This document shows positions 29,476 through 40,025 of a stretch of DNA of 64,000 bases, piece by piece. Location: positions 434,001 to 498,000 of the forward strand of contig NC_026743.1 of NCBI RefSeq assembly GCF_000210295.1, in the 5' to 3' direction. The notes under the pieces were generated by a model. The model made no database searches. It was given only the letters and a program-made list of their open reading frames with translations, and had not been told where the DNA came from. The stretch's first letter is position 1. The number at the start of each line of letters is the position of its first letter. Origin of the DNA: Trypanosoma brucei gambiense DAL972 (taxonomy: Eukaryota > Euglenozoa > Kinetoplastea > Trypanosomatida > Trypanosomatidae). A program made the translations under genes and the position numbers.

Positions 29476-32400
29476 ATGGCCCAACCGGTGGATCTATGTG
29501 AACTGTACAGTTCTTACTGCAAGGAGGAAGGCTGTAAACCAAATACTGCGGTTTTGCAATACATTATCGACTGTGGTCGCAGGTATCCACTAGAAAAGTT
29601 GATACTGGGTAACAATTACTTGGGACCACGAGGCTTACGACCGATTGTTCGCCTGGTGGACTATTGTCCAACAATGATGCATCTCAACATCGATGAGAAC
29701 GGGGCTGATAACGACACCGTATCACTCCTCTGTGATGTGCTAATGACACACAAAGGCATGCAGACAATCAGCCTACGCGGTAATCCAATCACGGCCACCG
29801 GTGGGAAGAAGTTGCTCGCACTTGCGGAGAAGAACCCTAAAATCACTCATATTGATCTTGATAACACGGACGTTTTTCAGGCACTCTTGTTGAAGATCTA
29901 CGCCGCAACGAAAGCGAACCGTGATCGGATTGGGAGGGGGGCGGTACACCTTATTCCAACCAGTATGGACGAGAAGGAATTAATGGCTATTGTGAGCAGC
30001 GCAAATACGAAGATGACACACACGTTTACAGAGAAGCCGGTGATTAGACAACTCCCCAGCGTCAAAAAGGGTGAGCCAACTCCTGTGGAGAGTTCCGTGT
30101 CACCCCGTGTAGTGTCACCGGTGGAGCGCTCAACAACTTTCCCAAAACCTGGTAGGGCCTGGGGTGGTGGTCAACCTTCCTGTGAAACCAAGTCTCCCCT
30201 TGCACGCAGGAAGGGGAGGGCTCGGCCACCTATTCCTCCCATTACGTCTCGTTTGCCGGAGTCTCAACGACTAGAGTTGCAGAAGGAATACCGTCAAAGG
30301 GCAATGATCCTACGCGAAGTGAATACGAGCCAAGCGAGCAAAGTAGCCAATCGCGTTCGTGAAGAGTTGATGCTATTAGAGCGTAACTTTAGGAGTGAGC
30401 CCTCCACCCGACTCGGTTGGAACGTGGAAGCTGCGGGAACGGAGGCCGGAGAAGGTAAGGGGGACCACAGTTTCGACCAAGATTTGGAGGCTATTGAAGG
30501 ATATGTGGACACCAACCAGGAGGAGACGGAGCATGGTGCTCAGCCGCAAATGCAGCATGTAGAGGGAGGCTCCGCGGATAGTAGTCGACCTGAGGGGCTT
30601 ATAAATCGCTCATCAAATGGTGCTTTCGGTCCTCCACCGAACTTCCGTGAGCCACAGCAGCAAGTGTTGTTGCGAAGGGATGAAACATCTCCTGAAGTAC
30701 CATTCGGCAATGCCGGAGGGGTGACTTCGCTGAAGTCCATAAATTTGAGCGCAATTTCCCCATCCTCTAATAGCCCTGATTTTACTGGGAAAATTGTGTT
30801 GCAAAGTGGTACTCCGAACACGAATACGGAGAAGGAGAGCGAAGACAACGTACACACATTTATGGAGAGTCCTGCTTGGATGACGCTCGGAAGCGGCGAA
30901 AAATTGCAGTACCTCTTTAACAGTGGCTGTCGTGCGTACGTAAGCCAGAAGTTTGACACTTCGTACATGGCATGGAAGGAGGCAATGTCCATTGCCACTT
31001 CTGTGAAGGACAGACAGTGGATGGCAGTGCTTTCTAACAATTTGCAGCGACTGAGCTATGAGATGCTAGTACGTGAAGGTACCGAGTTCCTAGATGAATT
31101 TAAGCTAGAAGATGCAGACGTAGCCTTTCAGCGTGCTCTTGAAGTTGCCCGTAGGGCAAATAACGCAAAATGGGAGTCAGATATGCATAAAGCACGTCGG
31201 GATGTACAGGTGGCTATTTTCCACAAAACTGATGAGGCTGCGTTGCGTATGTTCGAAAAAGCACAAACCACGGAGCCGCGAAAAGTGACGAGTGACGATT
31301 ATTTTGTCGTTGCGGGCTCCGATGTACTTATACAGCACACCGAGGCGTACGCGAACGAGTGGGCTTGCATGTTGCTGGTAAAGGAGGCTGTCGAGTTGTG
31401 GGCGGCGGCCATCCGCGTCACTGAGCGAATTGGGGGAACTGCTTCTCATACACTTCAAGTTTCTGTGAAGGAGTCGCTGACTACAGTTTCGTACTTTCTC
31501 GCGCAGAGGTGTTTCGATGTGGAGGACACACAGTCGTTGAGTTGGATGTCCACTTCCCGCTACAACTACCATGAGTGTATTATGCTCATCAAACTGTGGA
31601 CGGACATGACGTCCAGCGCCGATTTTCGCGAAAATCATAAACTCTTCGCAGCCATTGCAGCGGCTCAGATAGGGAATTTGTACCTAGCTACGAACCAACT
31701 GAAAGAGGCGGAGGCGCAGTTCTCAGCGCTTACATCTCTCGGTGAAGAACTTCGTGATTCAATCCTAATCGCTGCCGGGCACACTTTCCGGGCACTTCTC
31801 AACTGGCAGTGTGCGCGGTATCCAGCAGCGGAGGAGCACTTTCGTACGGCCGTAGCGCGTTGGGGTGCACTACGCGATGTGGTGAGACGGGAACGACTGG
31901 AGCAGAACAGCTTCGTTGGAAATACCACTGGTGTCAACTCAACATCAAATTCCAGCAGTAACGTAGTCGATAGTCTGACCAAGGTGACCACCGGCCGTTA
32001 TCACGTGGATGGAGTTTCAGATGCTGTGTTTTCCCGCTGTAATGAGTTGTCAAGGCTACTGTTGCTGCTGCCACGCGGATACGTGTCGATGATGGAGTGT
32101 GTCAGCTACAACTACCTTGTTTCGAGTCTCGCATGCAAATACCGATACAGCGAAGCACTGGAGGTGTTGGAGTGTGGCTTGGTTTGTAAGTATCGTGACA
32201 TGCTCTTTGACAAGCTCGAGATGAACTTTAGCACTCGGCCTACTTTTGCACAAATCACGGCCACACCTTCACTGGTTCACTCACCCCTGGTTTATTATTT
32301 GACGACAAGGCGTTATGAATGGAGCTCTACAAAGTGCTCCTACGACGTGGAGGAGAGTTTGCTAACGTGGATTGTTCCACAGGTGGGTGACATGCGTTTT

Positions 32401-33693
32401 ATTGAGATCCCTTTGATGAAGGAAATGAAAGTGTTGTCCGTTGACAGTCTTGTGCAGAGGGTGCGTAAGTCACTTTTGCTTGCCCCCCTTGATAGGCTGG
32501 GAGCAAACAATGCTAGGAGTGGCGGAACCAGCGGTGACTCCTGTGGGGGCGAAAAGGCGGTGGATGCACCTGAGATAATTACGGAGCTTCCTAATAAAAC
32601 ATGGGTGGAACCACTCAAGACGCTTTACAACATTTTCATCGAGCCCATTGCAGCCTATATCCGCTCGTCGGACCCGCGGCTCCTGGCAAAGAACGGTGTC
32701 GTAACGATAATTCCCACGGATGGCCTGTGGCTCGTCCCATTCAATGCCCTCATGTCACGGAACGGGAACTTCGTTATTGAGGACTTTGCTTTTCAGTTGG
32801 GGTTCAGCGCTACACAGTGTCGTCTCGCTGCGCTGAGTGCGAAGCGAGTGCAGCAGCGGTGTTTGTTTCAGAACTTGGTGCTCGTACAAAAACAGGCGGA
32901 CGCTACCGAGCAGTTGATGTCGCACTTGCTTTTTCCTCTTGATGCTCACCGCTCAGAGAGTGAAGGTGCTGTAGTCATGCAGACGCTTGCTCAGAACAAG
33001 CGGCACGTCCGACACCAGTGTAATTCCTACGTGACAAGCGAGATAACGAGCAGCGAGGTGCTCCTGCACGACATCGAGAAACTGAAGGAACACTTGCCGC
33101 GCAGTCGCACAGTTCATATCGCCGCCTCCACCACAAGCGGCTTTCGGAATGAGGATGCAGGTGGAGGTGCCATTTGTATAGCGGGGACAAAGGGCGACTT
33201 ACAACTGTTGCGTTCCTCTGATATTGCGCGCATGGAATTATTCGCTGAGCACGTGATTCTTAGCAACGCTAATATGTCACCCTCTGGCATCGTTGGCACG
33301 CACGACGATGTACTTTGTCTCACCCGCGGCTTCCTCGCTAGCGGGGTGCCATGCGTTATTACATCGCAGTGGTGCACACCCGACATGGTGCCAGCGATGC
33401 TCTTCTCACGCTTTTACCAACACCAGTCCGCGCCCAATAAACGCACTCGAAGCTCGTTGCTGTCCCGTGATTCCATTGGACTGCTCCCTGCATCGGGTAC
33501 TCAACAGAATGCATTGTCTAGGAAGGAGGAGGGGAGTGATCGGTGTAACGACAACTTAAACTGGCACAAGGCACTTTTCCTTGCGCAAGCCATCCGGGGG
33601 TTATTGGAGGACGACACATTCCGTTACTCACCGCGTTCGTGGGCGGGGTATTATTGCATTGGGTACGGGTTGATGCCGCCGGGGGAGGCCTGA
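29476..33693 (+). CDS. LRR-TPR-CHAT protein (separase/caspase-like fold), predicted inactive
   Basis: A 1,405-residue protein from ATG 29476; the frame is open upstream but only with non-ATG codons. Residues 1-30 carry LYSSYC and GCKPN, followed by about four LRRs (to residue 150), the same head as the calpain-fold protein at 4685. A disordered, Pro/Ser/Glu-rich region follows (about 190-470). TPR-like helices span about 480-900. The C-terminal third (about 1075-1405) looks like a CHAT domain: IIPTDGLWLVPFNALM, then the strands expected to carry the His/Cys dyad. Those read HIAAS (Ser1218 where the THG histidine should be) and VILSNAN (Ala1265 for the LSAC cysteine), so peptidase activity is unlikely. 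The final YYCIGYG resembles the end of CHAT domains. A scaffold or regulator role is inferred. Confidence 0.85.
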   Translation: MAQPVDLCELYSSYCKEEGCKPNTAVLQYIIDCGRRYPLEKLILGNNYLGPRGLRPIVRLVDYCPTMMHLNIDENGADNDTVSLLCDVLMTHKGMQTISLRGNPITATGGKKLLALAEKNPKITHIDLDNTDVFQALLLKIYAATKANRDRIGRGAVHLIPTSMDEKELMAIVSSANTKMTHTFTEKPVIRQLPSVKKGEPTPVESSVSPRVVSPVERSTTFPKPGRAWGGGQPSCETKSPLARRKGRARPPIPPITSRLPESQRLELQKEYRQRAMILREVNTSQASKVANRVREELMLLERNFRSEPSTRLGWNVEAAGTEAGEGKGDHSFDQDLEAIEGYVDTNQEETEHGAQPQMQHVEGGSADSSRPEGLINRSSNGAFGPPPNFREPQQQVLLRRDETSPEVPFGNAGGVTSLKSINLSAISPSSNSPDFTGKIVLQSGTPNTNTEKESEDNVHTFMESPAWMTLGSGEKLQYLFNSGCRAYVSQKFDTSYMAWKEAMSIATSVKDRQWMAVLSNNLQRLSYEMLVREGTEFLDEFKLEDADVAFQRALEVARRANNAKWESDMHKARRDVQVAIFHKTDEAALRMFEKAQTTEPRKVTSDDYFVVAGSDVLIQHTEAYANEWACMLLVKEAVELWAAAIRVTERIGGTASHTLQVSVKESLTTVSYFLAQRCFDVEDTQSLSWMSTSRYNYHECIMLIKLWTDMTSSADFRENHKLFAAIAAAQIGNLYLATNQLKEAEAQFSALTSLGEELRDSILIAAGHTFRALLNWQCARYPAAEEHFRTAVARWGALRDVVRRERLEQNSFVGNTTGVNSTSNSSSNVVDSLTKVTTGRYHVDGVSDAVFSRCNELSRLLLLLPRGYVSMMECVSYNYLVSSLACKYRYSEALEVLECGLVCKYRDMLFDKLEMNFSTRPTFAQITATPSLVHSPLVYYLTTRRYEWSSTKCSYDVEESLLTWIVPQVGDMRFIEIPLMKEMKVLSVDSLVQRVRKSLLLAPLDRLGANNARSGGTSGDSCGGEKAVDAPEIITELPNKTWVEPLKTLYNIFIEPIAAYIRSSDPRLLAKNGVVTIIPTDGLWLVPFNALMSRNGNFVIEDFAFQLGFSATQCRLAALSAKRVQQRCLFQNLVLVQKQADATEQLMSHLLFPLDAHRSESEGAVVMQTLAQNKRHVRHQCNSYVTSEITSSEVLLHDIEKLKEHLPRSRTVHIAASTTSGFRNEDAGGGAICIAGTKGDLQLLRSSDIARMELFAEHVILSNANMSPSGIVGTHDDVLCLTRGFLASGVPCVITSQWCTPDMVPAMLFSRFYQHQSAPNKRTRSSLLSRDSIGLLPASGTQQNALSRKEEGSDRCNDNLNWHKALFLAQAIRGLLEDDTFRYSPRSWAGYYCIGYGLMPPGEA

Positions 33694-34923
33694 GTTGTGT
33701 CAGGTCTTATTTCTTTTTTTCTTTCTTCAGTTTTTTCTTTTCTTCGGCGTTTATTGATCCGACTTTCCGTTTTGGTGTGGGTCACTTCCACTCTTCCTTA
33801 TATGTATATGTATGCGTATGTTTACATCGCGTGCTTTGCTTGTTTGATTGTGCACATGCGCTAAACTTTTTGTTGTTGTGGTATTTTCTTGACAGTCAGG
33901 TATTTGCATGGCAATATATGACGAGGGAGGGATTGAACGCACGCTTGTAGTGGATTTGGCATCAACTGAAGGTAGGTTGAGATCATGTGGAAATGAGGGA
34001 AAAGATAAGAGGCACGGGCGTAGTGTATTTTTATGAAGAGATTGCAAAAGAGTGGGTGATGTAGGGAGGGGGGAGGGAACAGTGCAAGAAAAGGTTGCTA
34101 TGATTTTCCCCTCATTTTACGGTCATCCCTCCTTGGATATTTATTGTACAGAAATGTGGTGTCTTTTGTACTGCAACCAGTTGCTGCGTGTTATAGGAGC
34201 CTTTACTGATGTAAAATATGATAGAACAAGCGAGGGAAGGAAAGAGTCACACCCACATACACTTGCGGAAGTACAAGTACGCAAATACACAACAAAATGG
34301 AGGGAGACGGTAAAGAAGAATGTACTTTAAATGCAGAGTAGGCTCACAAGAAAAAAGTTTATAAGTTGTAGCTTTTTGTCCCCTATCCTCTTTTCCCCTT
34401 TCGCTATTTTTTTTTTTTCGGTGTCAGCTTTCCATCTGCACCGCACCTCTGCACATTATTTTCTTGGTCACATCTCTTTATTTTCTCATTTTGCACCGGA
34501 GAAACTATTTCTTCCTTGCCTCACTTCCTCGACTTGTTTGTTTCCCTTCTTCTATGTATGAGGGCTGCGAAGGAAGAGAGATACCGCGTCCGAGCCACCG
34601 CCACCGGAGCAAACTGGAAAAAAAAATAGAAGTAGAATTTCTTCTTTTTTAATAACCGGTGGCAGCGTTGCCGTGTTGTTGAAAATAGAGAGAGCGAAGA
34701 GAAGGATAGCGGTCAACGCTTGGCTGCGCAACCGAATACAGTGGTGGACAGGAGGGGAAGGAGAGCACAGAAATTAAGAATTCTGGCAGAACCCAAAACT
34801 GGGGATTGAAGGTAAAGGGATAATCAAGGAAGAAGGAGCTTCAATAAAGATTGTGCATATAGGCGACAGCACTCGTACACACAAGCACCGACACATATAT
34901 AAACATACATTTACACGGGGTAA
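33694..34923 (+). other. Long intergenic region
   Basis: About 1.2 kb. C/T-rich and poly-T tracts at 33708-33750, 34372-34423 and 34639-34650. An AG at 34663-34664 gives a 259-nt leader without ATG for the gene at 34924. No credible gene; short frames on both strands are low-complexity. Confidence 0.5.
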
Positions 34924-37044
34924 ATGACCGATAATAAGGTTCTCTACGTTGGTTGCATTGTCGTCACCCTGAAAGAGGTTCGCGTCTGCGGGAAGCAGCT
35001 GGAGTGTGAAGCGACCCGCAGTGGTGGCGCCCAGTTCTGCGTGCGTACTGCCGTGGCCGTGGCAGAGACTGCAACCCACAGCATACATGAGCGTTTCTGT
35101 GAGCGCGTCAACTCCAGCATATACTCCTTTAAAAACAGCACGATGATGGAACAAATGGTGATACCGGTGATGCTGTTGCGTTCCCCATCAACCATCGCCA
35201 CGATGAACGGGAGCAAACACAATGACAAGGTCAATACCAACGGTAGTGCCGATCGCGTCAGGAATGGTAACAGCGATGTGACTGATCTGGGAGCGAACGG
35301 GGAGGATATGGACGTAGGGCTAGATCTGTTTTTGGATATCAGTTTCTTGCATGGAGAAACTATGGTATGGAGTCTGCGACGCCGAGTTGAGGTGGAGTCA
35401 TTGGACGCAATCGCCTCGCAGAATTGTGGAGTTGCAGTTGCGCGCGTGAGTACCGATGTCCTGCAAAGCAACGGTGTGTTGCCGACTTCAGAGGCTGTAC
35501 GGGGCGGTTCCGCCGCGTGTGATGCCAGCGATGGACGTGAGGATGATGAATGGTCAGGGTTAGAGTTGCACGTCATTGTGCGGTCCATGGACATGTCCGA
35601 GCCGATTCGGCTGATGGTTGCCGCAGAGCGGGAGGCGAGCACGTTTCTGGACTTACCTCAGAGAGAACCCCAAACAGTATTCTTGTTACCGCTGCGGCAT
35701 GCCATGCCATACAACGCGCTTCCGCTTGAGGTACTGTACCAGTTTTATTGCTGTTTCTATGAGTATTTCTTTAACAAGCCTGTTAAAGTCTTTGGGCACG
35801 TGGTGAATATGCTGCGTACCCGGCAACCTGGTGGAATGGGTGACAACAAAACACGCGGTGGTGCTGTTACAGAAGGACGCTGGAGCGAGTTACGCTCCGC
35901 TGACCTACGTCCCTTACTTCTCGGTGAAGATGCATTAGCGCCGGTACTGGCCACACTGTTTCACTGCCCAGGGTTACGTGAGTTACTGTTGGACCAAAAC
36001 AGTTTGAGTGATATAACGTGCTACCGTATTAGATCCCTGTTTTACCGCCACCGCCACTTAGAGACGCTGTCCATCGCAAGGAATAATATACATGAGGGTG
36101 GCGGCGAGCAGCTTGTGCGCCTCATACGTCGGAACAAGCGTCTTATTGATGTGAAAGTCTCTGGCAACCATTTCACGCACTCTATGTCGTCGCGGATTCA
36201 GCGTGTGGCGAGTCTCAACGAGGAGTACATAAGGGGGGACCCTTACAATGTCTTTTCATCTGCGTATTCGTATGTTGTGTCTCCCACATCGTTCCCGGCT
36301 AACATTATAAAACAAGCACTAGCTGTTTGGGCGATGCTCTCAGCGGCGCCGGTAAGCACGGTAATTGTAGACTGCGTCCCTAACAGCACTTTTGGGATAG
36401 ACTTAATGGGTTCTCCCAACAATATGAAAAGCAACGGTTCCCTCCACGGCTCTGCACTTGACAACGGTGTTGTGGAAGCTACTGATAAGGCGTTGGAGTC
36501 CAGCCAAGCTACTTCAATTCCCCATTGTGCGCTCTCGCCTCTCCTGAATGAAGTCATGCGGACTGTTGCACTACGAATGTCGTCCATTTTACACGACCCG
36601 TGGGCACTCCTTGTGTTCTCTGATATTGAAAGTCATTGGGAACGGTGCACCATAACACTGAGGGAACAGAAGGAAAAATGCAGCAAACAGGACGCCCAGG
36701 CCGCCGCAGACGGGCGAGAAGATGGGCCTGCAAGCATAAGACATGGTGAGGCAGCGTTGTGCGAGGTGGAGGACTTGTACGCCATATCATTTCTTCACCT
36801 TGTGGTAGTGACAATGCGAGCCGTTGGAAGGTCAATGGACTGGGAAGACGCGTCTTCGGTGCTTCGCGATATTGGAAGGAAGCAGATGGCTATAGGCATT
36901 TTAGAAGAAAACTACCGTGATGCTATCCAGATCTTTGTCCAGTCACTTGCAGTGGTGTGTGGGAAAGACGAAGCTGACGTTGAGCACTCCGCAGCATTCC
37001 TTCAGTGCCTCGCCTTAGGCGTCAGGACTGCAGTAGCAGCGTAA
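34924..37044 (+). CDS. Leucine-rich repeat protein, unknown
   Basis: A 706-residue protein. The N-terminal 220 residues form no recognised domain and contain an Asn/Gly/Asp-rich insert (about 95-135). At about 270-290 there is EVLYQFYC, reminiscent of the LYxxYC motif in the heads of the genes at 4685 and 29476. It is followed by three or four LRRs at about 320-430 (LLLDQNSLSD, LSIARNNIHE, VKVSGNHFTH). The C-terminal 270 residues are mostly helical with no motif. No catalytic residues are apparent, so the protein is a likely scaffold. The gene lies directly after the LRR-CHAT gene. Start 34924 is the first ATG after the predicted acceptor. Confidence 0.82.
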   Translation: MTDNKVLYVGCIVVTLKEVRVCGKQLECEATRSGGAQFCVRTAVAVAETATHSIHERFCERVNSSIYSFKNSTMMEQMVIPVMLLRSPSTIATMNGSKHNDKVNTNGSADRVRNGNSDVTDLGANGEDMDVGLDLFLDISFLHGETMVWSLRRRVEVESLDAIASQNCGVAVARVSTDVLQSNGVLPTSEAVRGGSAACDASDGREDDEWSGLELHVIVRSMDMSEPIRLMVAAEREASTFLDLPQREPQTVFLLPLRHAMPYNALPLEVLYQFYCCFYEYFFNKPVKVFGHVVNMLRTRQPGGMGDNKTRGGAVTEGRWSELRSADLRPLLLGEDALAPVLATLFHCPGLRELLLDQNSLSDITCYRIRSLFYRHRHLETLSIARNNIHEGGGEQLVRLIRRNKRLIDVKVSGNHFTHSMSSRIQRVASLNEEYIRGDPYNVFSSAYSYVVSPTSFPANIIKQALAVWAMLSAAPVSTVIVDCVPNSTFGIDLMGSPNNMKSNGSLHGSALDNGVVEATDKALESSQATSIPHCALSPLLNEVMRTVALRMSSILHDPWALLVFSDIESHWERCTITLREQKEKCSKQDAQAAADGREDGPASIRHGEAALCEVEDLYAISFLHLVVVTMRAVGRSMDWEDASSVLRDIGRKQMAIGILEENYRDAIQIFVQSLAVVCGKDEADVEHSAAFLQCLALGVRTAVAA

Positions 37045-37433
37045 CCTAGTGTGTTATTGCTCGGTGCCCTACAGTTGTTTGTAGCAAAACTTGGTACACA
37101 TTCCTACTTCACTTGCCTACTATGTACACACGAAAATATTCACCCAAACACTTTGTTGAGAGACAATTCTTACATCATCCATTCGGAAAGTACAAATCAT
37201 CACCAAACCGTAATGGAAAAAATCCGAACCCTTTCCCTATTTGTTTCAATAAAATACCCTTTCTCTCTTTAGCTTGCGCGAAGTTTGTATTCGTGCATGT
37301 CCCATTGGGCCCATTTGACTCTTATGTCTTTGGAGCAATCAAGCAAATAAAAGTCAAGGATTGAAACCTTTTTTGTGTGATAGTATCGCTGTGTGTACGT
37401 GCCTAAGTATCTGAGGTCGGTAGGTAGTGAGAG
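37045..37433 (+). other. Intergenic region before the vault protein gene
   Basis: Two candidate acceptors: AG 37271-37272 after a CTTTCTCTC tract, which leaves an ATG at 37298 in the leader, and AG 37382-37383 after a T run at 37368-37374, which leaves a 50-nt ATG-free leader. The latter is more consistent with the vault protein start. Confidence 0.45.
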
Positions 37434-40025
37434 ATGGTGGACAAGGAGAATCAGGTGATTAGGTTGCGACCTTATGAATATATTCATGTAATGGACAGGA
37501 ACACTTGTGAGGTGATGCTTGTGGAGGGCCCGCGCTCCTTCACGATGTTGGACCACCACATAAGTCTCCACGACAAGGTGCAGAACCACGTTGTTGTTCC
37601 ACCGGGCCACTACTGCGAAGTAGAGAACCCCGTGGTGAAGCCGACTGCAAGCTCATCTGTGGGGACCCTGTGTAATGAGATGGGCCACCGTGAAGTGCGT
37701 TTGAGCCAGGACCCGTTCCCGCTGCACCCTGGCGAGAAACTCGTGACGGAACCTCAGCCGATGCGTATTCTGGCTGCTAACGAAGCGATTGCGGTGCGTG
37801 CGTTGAAGGAATTCACATACTCCGTCCCCGCTCTGGGCGGGAGTAACAACGGTGAGAAGGGTGACACCACTGGAGTTGCAGTACGCCGTCGTGCCGTAGG
37901 AGAGGTTTGGTTGGTGCGTGGTCCCTGCGAGTACGTTCCGCGTGTGGAGGAGGTGGTGGAGGGCAATGTGACGCCCATTTTTCTATCTGCGGGTCAGTCG
38001 CTCGTCTTGCGTGCGAACTGCAATTTCACGGATATTAACGGCGTAAAACGGTCACGGGGTGATGTGTGGGCCGTTACCACTGCGGGCATGCACTTCCCCG
38101 ATCCGTCGGCGAGCGTCGTGCGTGTGCATGAAGGCGTAATCCTGTCTGCAACGGAAGCGGTGCGTGTGCGTGCACTCCGCTCGTTCTTCGACCGTCTGGC
38201 GGCGGTTGATCGTGTAGCTGGGGAGCGGTGGCTTGTGACACATGATGTCGTGCCGCTGTTTATCCCCACAGTGGATGAGGAGGTGGAAGAGAAGATTTCT
38301 CTTACAGTCGTCGGAGAGCGGCAGTACTGCGAGATACTTAACGTGGTGAAGGGTGGTGTGTGTCACTATGGTGTGTGCGAAGTACGCCATGGTCCATGTT
38401 CGTTCTTCCTGCAACCTGGAGAAGTCCTGGTAGGTGGAACTGTGCGGGAGGCGCACATTCTCTCCTCTGACGAGGCGCTTCTCGTCGTCGCCGTCCGTGC
38501 CTTTGTGGACGAGGACGGGGTGGAGCGTGAACCTGCATCGCGGTGGTTGGTTCATGGGCCACGGAAGTACATCCCACCGCAAGGCGTGACCGTGGTGGAG
38601 CGCCGGAAGCGGATGGTGTTGAGTGGCAGTGAGGGTGTGTATGTACGTGATATTTGCACTGGCAACGTGCGGGCGGTGCATGGTGAGGCTGTGTTGCTGG
38701 GGCCTGAAGAGGAGTTATGGGAAAAGCCCATCGACCCGCTGGTGCATAAGCTGCTCACTGCCCGCAGACACTCCATGTACGCTTCTCGTGTGTGCACAGA
38801 AACCTCGGTGGATGTTGGTTCTGAGGGCCATCCGAGGACACACAAGATTGTTATGTTCAAGGTGCCGCATAATGCACTGGTGCAGCTGTATGACCCGACG
38901 ACGAACAAGAGCCGCGTGGAGGCCGGGCCACTGACTGTATCACTTGGTCCGAACGAGGAGATTAGTGTGGTTGTGCTCTCCGGTGGGCAACCGAAGCGGC
39001 GTGGTCACATTCACTCACTGTTTCTCTTTTTGGGTCCTGACTTTATGGCTGACAAGATTGTTGTCGAAACACTTGAGCACGCGCGGTTGCAACTTGAAAT
39101 TGCGTACAATTGGGAGTTTGACACAACGGATGTGGAGCATATCAAGCGTATCGCCTTCAGCGTGCCGGACTTCGTTGGCATGGCGTGCAAGACACTGGCG
39201 AACCGAATCCGTGCTGCGATTGCCAGTGAACCGTTTGATAACTTCCATCGAAATTCATCCTCCCTCATACGGCGGGCCATATTCCACTCACACTCCGGAA
39301 CGACGGAGCTGCGTGGCGACAGTCTTTACTTTCCTGTGAACGGCCTTGTGATAACAAATGTGGACGTACGCAGCGTTGAACCGGTTGAGGTGAAGATGCA
39401 AAACGCCCTCACGAAAAGTGTACAGCTCGCTGTGGAGATTATTACCAAGTCCCAGGAAAACGAGGCTTCCCACCAGGCGATGTTAATGGAGCAGGAGGAG
39501 AAGGGTGCGCTAGAGCTGCAACTGATGAAGGACCGCGTGTCGGCAGAGGAGGAGCGAGTGAAACTGTTGCGTGTTGTTGCCGAAAACACTGCAATCGAAC
39601 TGTGCGGCGCGAGCAAGGCGCAGGCGTTGGCTGAGAGCGAGGCGCGTTGCGTGGAGTCGCAGGGCGAATTGGATGTAACAGGGATAAGATGTGAAGCCCA
39701 GTCGCTGATTGCCGCTGCGCAGCTTGCCGGTCTCCGGGAGCGGGTGGAAAGCAAACTCTGCCACCGGCGGGCTATGGATGAACTTGCTATCGCGAAAGCC
39801 AAGGCCCTCTCGGACATCGATGCGACGAAGTATGAGAAGATATTTGAGGCTCTGGGTAAGGGAACATTTGAAGCTATTGCGCGGGCTGGACCGGAACTAA
39901 AGGCGAAATTGCTGCAGGCGCTTGGTCTCAAGGGATTCCTTGTAACTGATGGTTCAACACCGATTAATTTGCTCGGAATTGCAGACTGCGTGCTGCACAA
40001 AAATGGGAACGACGCGTTGCCATGA
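37434..40025 (+). CDS. MVP: Major vault protein
   Basis: An 863-residue protein, the usual size of major vault protein, which self-assembles into the shell of the vault ribonucleoprotein particle. It opens with VIRLRPYEYIHVMD, close to the animal MVP N-terminus. Multiple about 55-residue MVP repeats follow, recognisable by recurrent GP..Y.P and LG..E elements (VEGPRSFTML, LVRGPCEYVPRVEEVVE, WLVHGPRKYIPP). The shoulder domain is at about 520-650 and the long cap helix (Glu/Ala/Arg-rich, residues about 660-800) follows. The cap-ring region GLKGFLVTDG is near the end. Function of vaults is uncertain even in animals. From memory, T. brucei encodes more than one MVP; this is one of them. Confidence 0.95.
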   Translation: MVDKENQVIRLRPYEYIHVMDRNTCEVMLVEGPRSFTMLDHHISLHDKVQNHVVVPPGHYCEVENPVVKPTASSSVGTLCNEMGHREVRLSQDPFPLHPGEKLVTEPQPMRILAANEAIAVRALKEFTYSVPALGGSNNGEKGDTTGVAVRRRAVGEVWLVRGPCEYVPRVEEVVEGNVTPIFLSAGQSLVLRANCNFTDINGVKRSRGDVWAVTTAGMHFPDPSASVVRVHEGVILSATEAVRVRALRSFFDRLAAVDRVAGERWLVTHDVVPLFIPTVDEEVEEKISLTVVGERQYCEILNVVKGGVCHYGVCEVRHGPCSFFLQPGEVLVGGTVREAHILSSDEALLVVAVRAFVDEDGVEREPASRWLVHGPRKYIPPQGVTVVERRKRMVLSGSEGVYVRDICTGNVRAVHGEAVLLGPEEELWEKPIDPLVHKLLTARRHSMYASRVCTETSVDVGSEGHPRTHKIVMFKVPHNALVQLYDPTTNKSRVEAGPLTVSLGPNEEISVVVLSGGQPKRRGHIHSLFLFLGPDFMADKIVVETLEHARLQLEIAYNWEFDTTDVEHIKRIAFSVPDFVGMACKTLANRIRAAIASEPFDNFHRNSSSLIRRAIFHSHSGTTELRGDSLYFPVNGLVITNVDVRSVEPVEVKMQNALTKSVQLAVEIITKSQENEASHQAMLMEQEEKGALELQLMKDRVSAEEERVKLLRVVAENTAIELCGASKAQALAESEARCVESQGELDVTGIRCEAQSLIAAAQLAGLRERVESKLCHRRAMDELAIAKAKALSDIDATKYEKIFEALGKGTFEAIARAGPELKAKLLQALGLKGFLVTDGSTPINLLGIADCVLHKNGNDALP

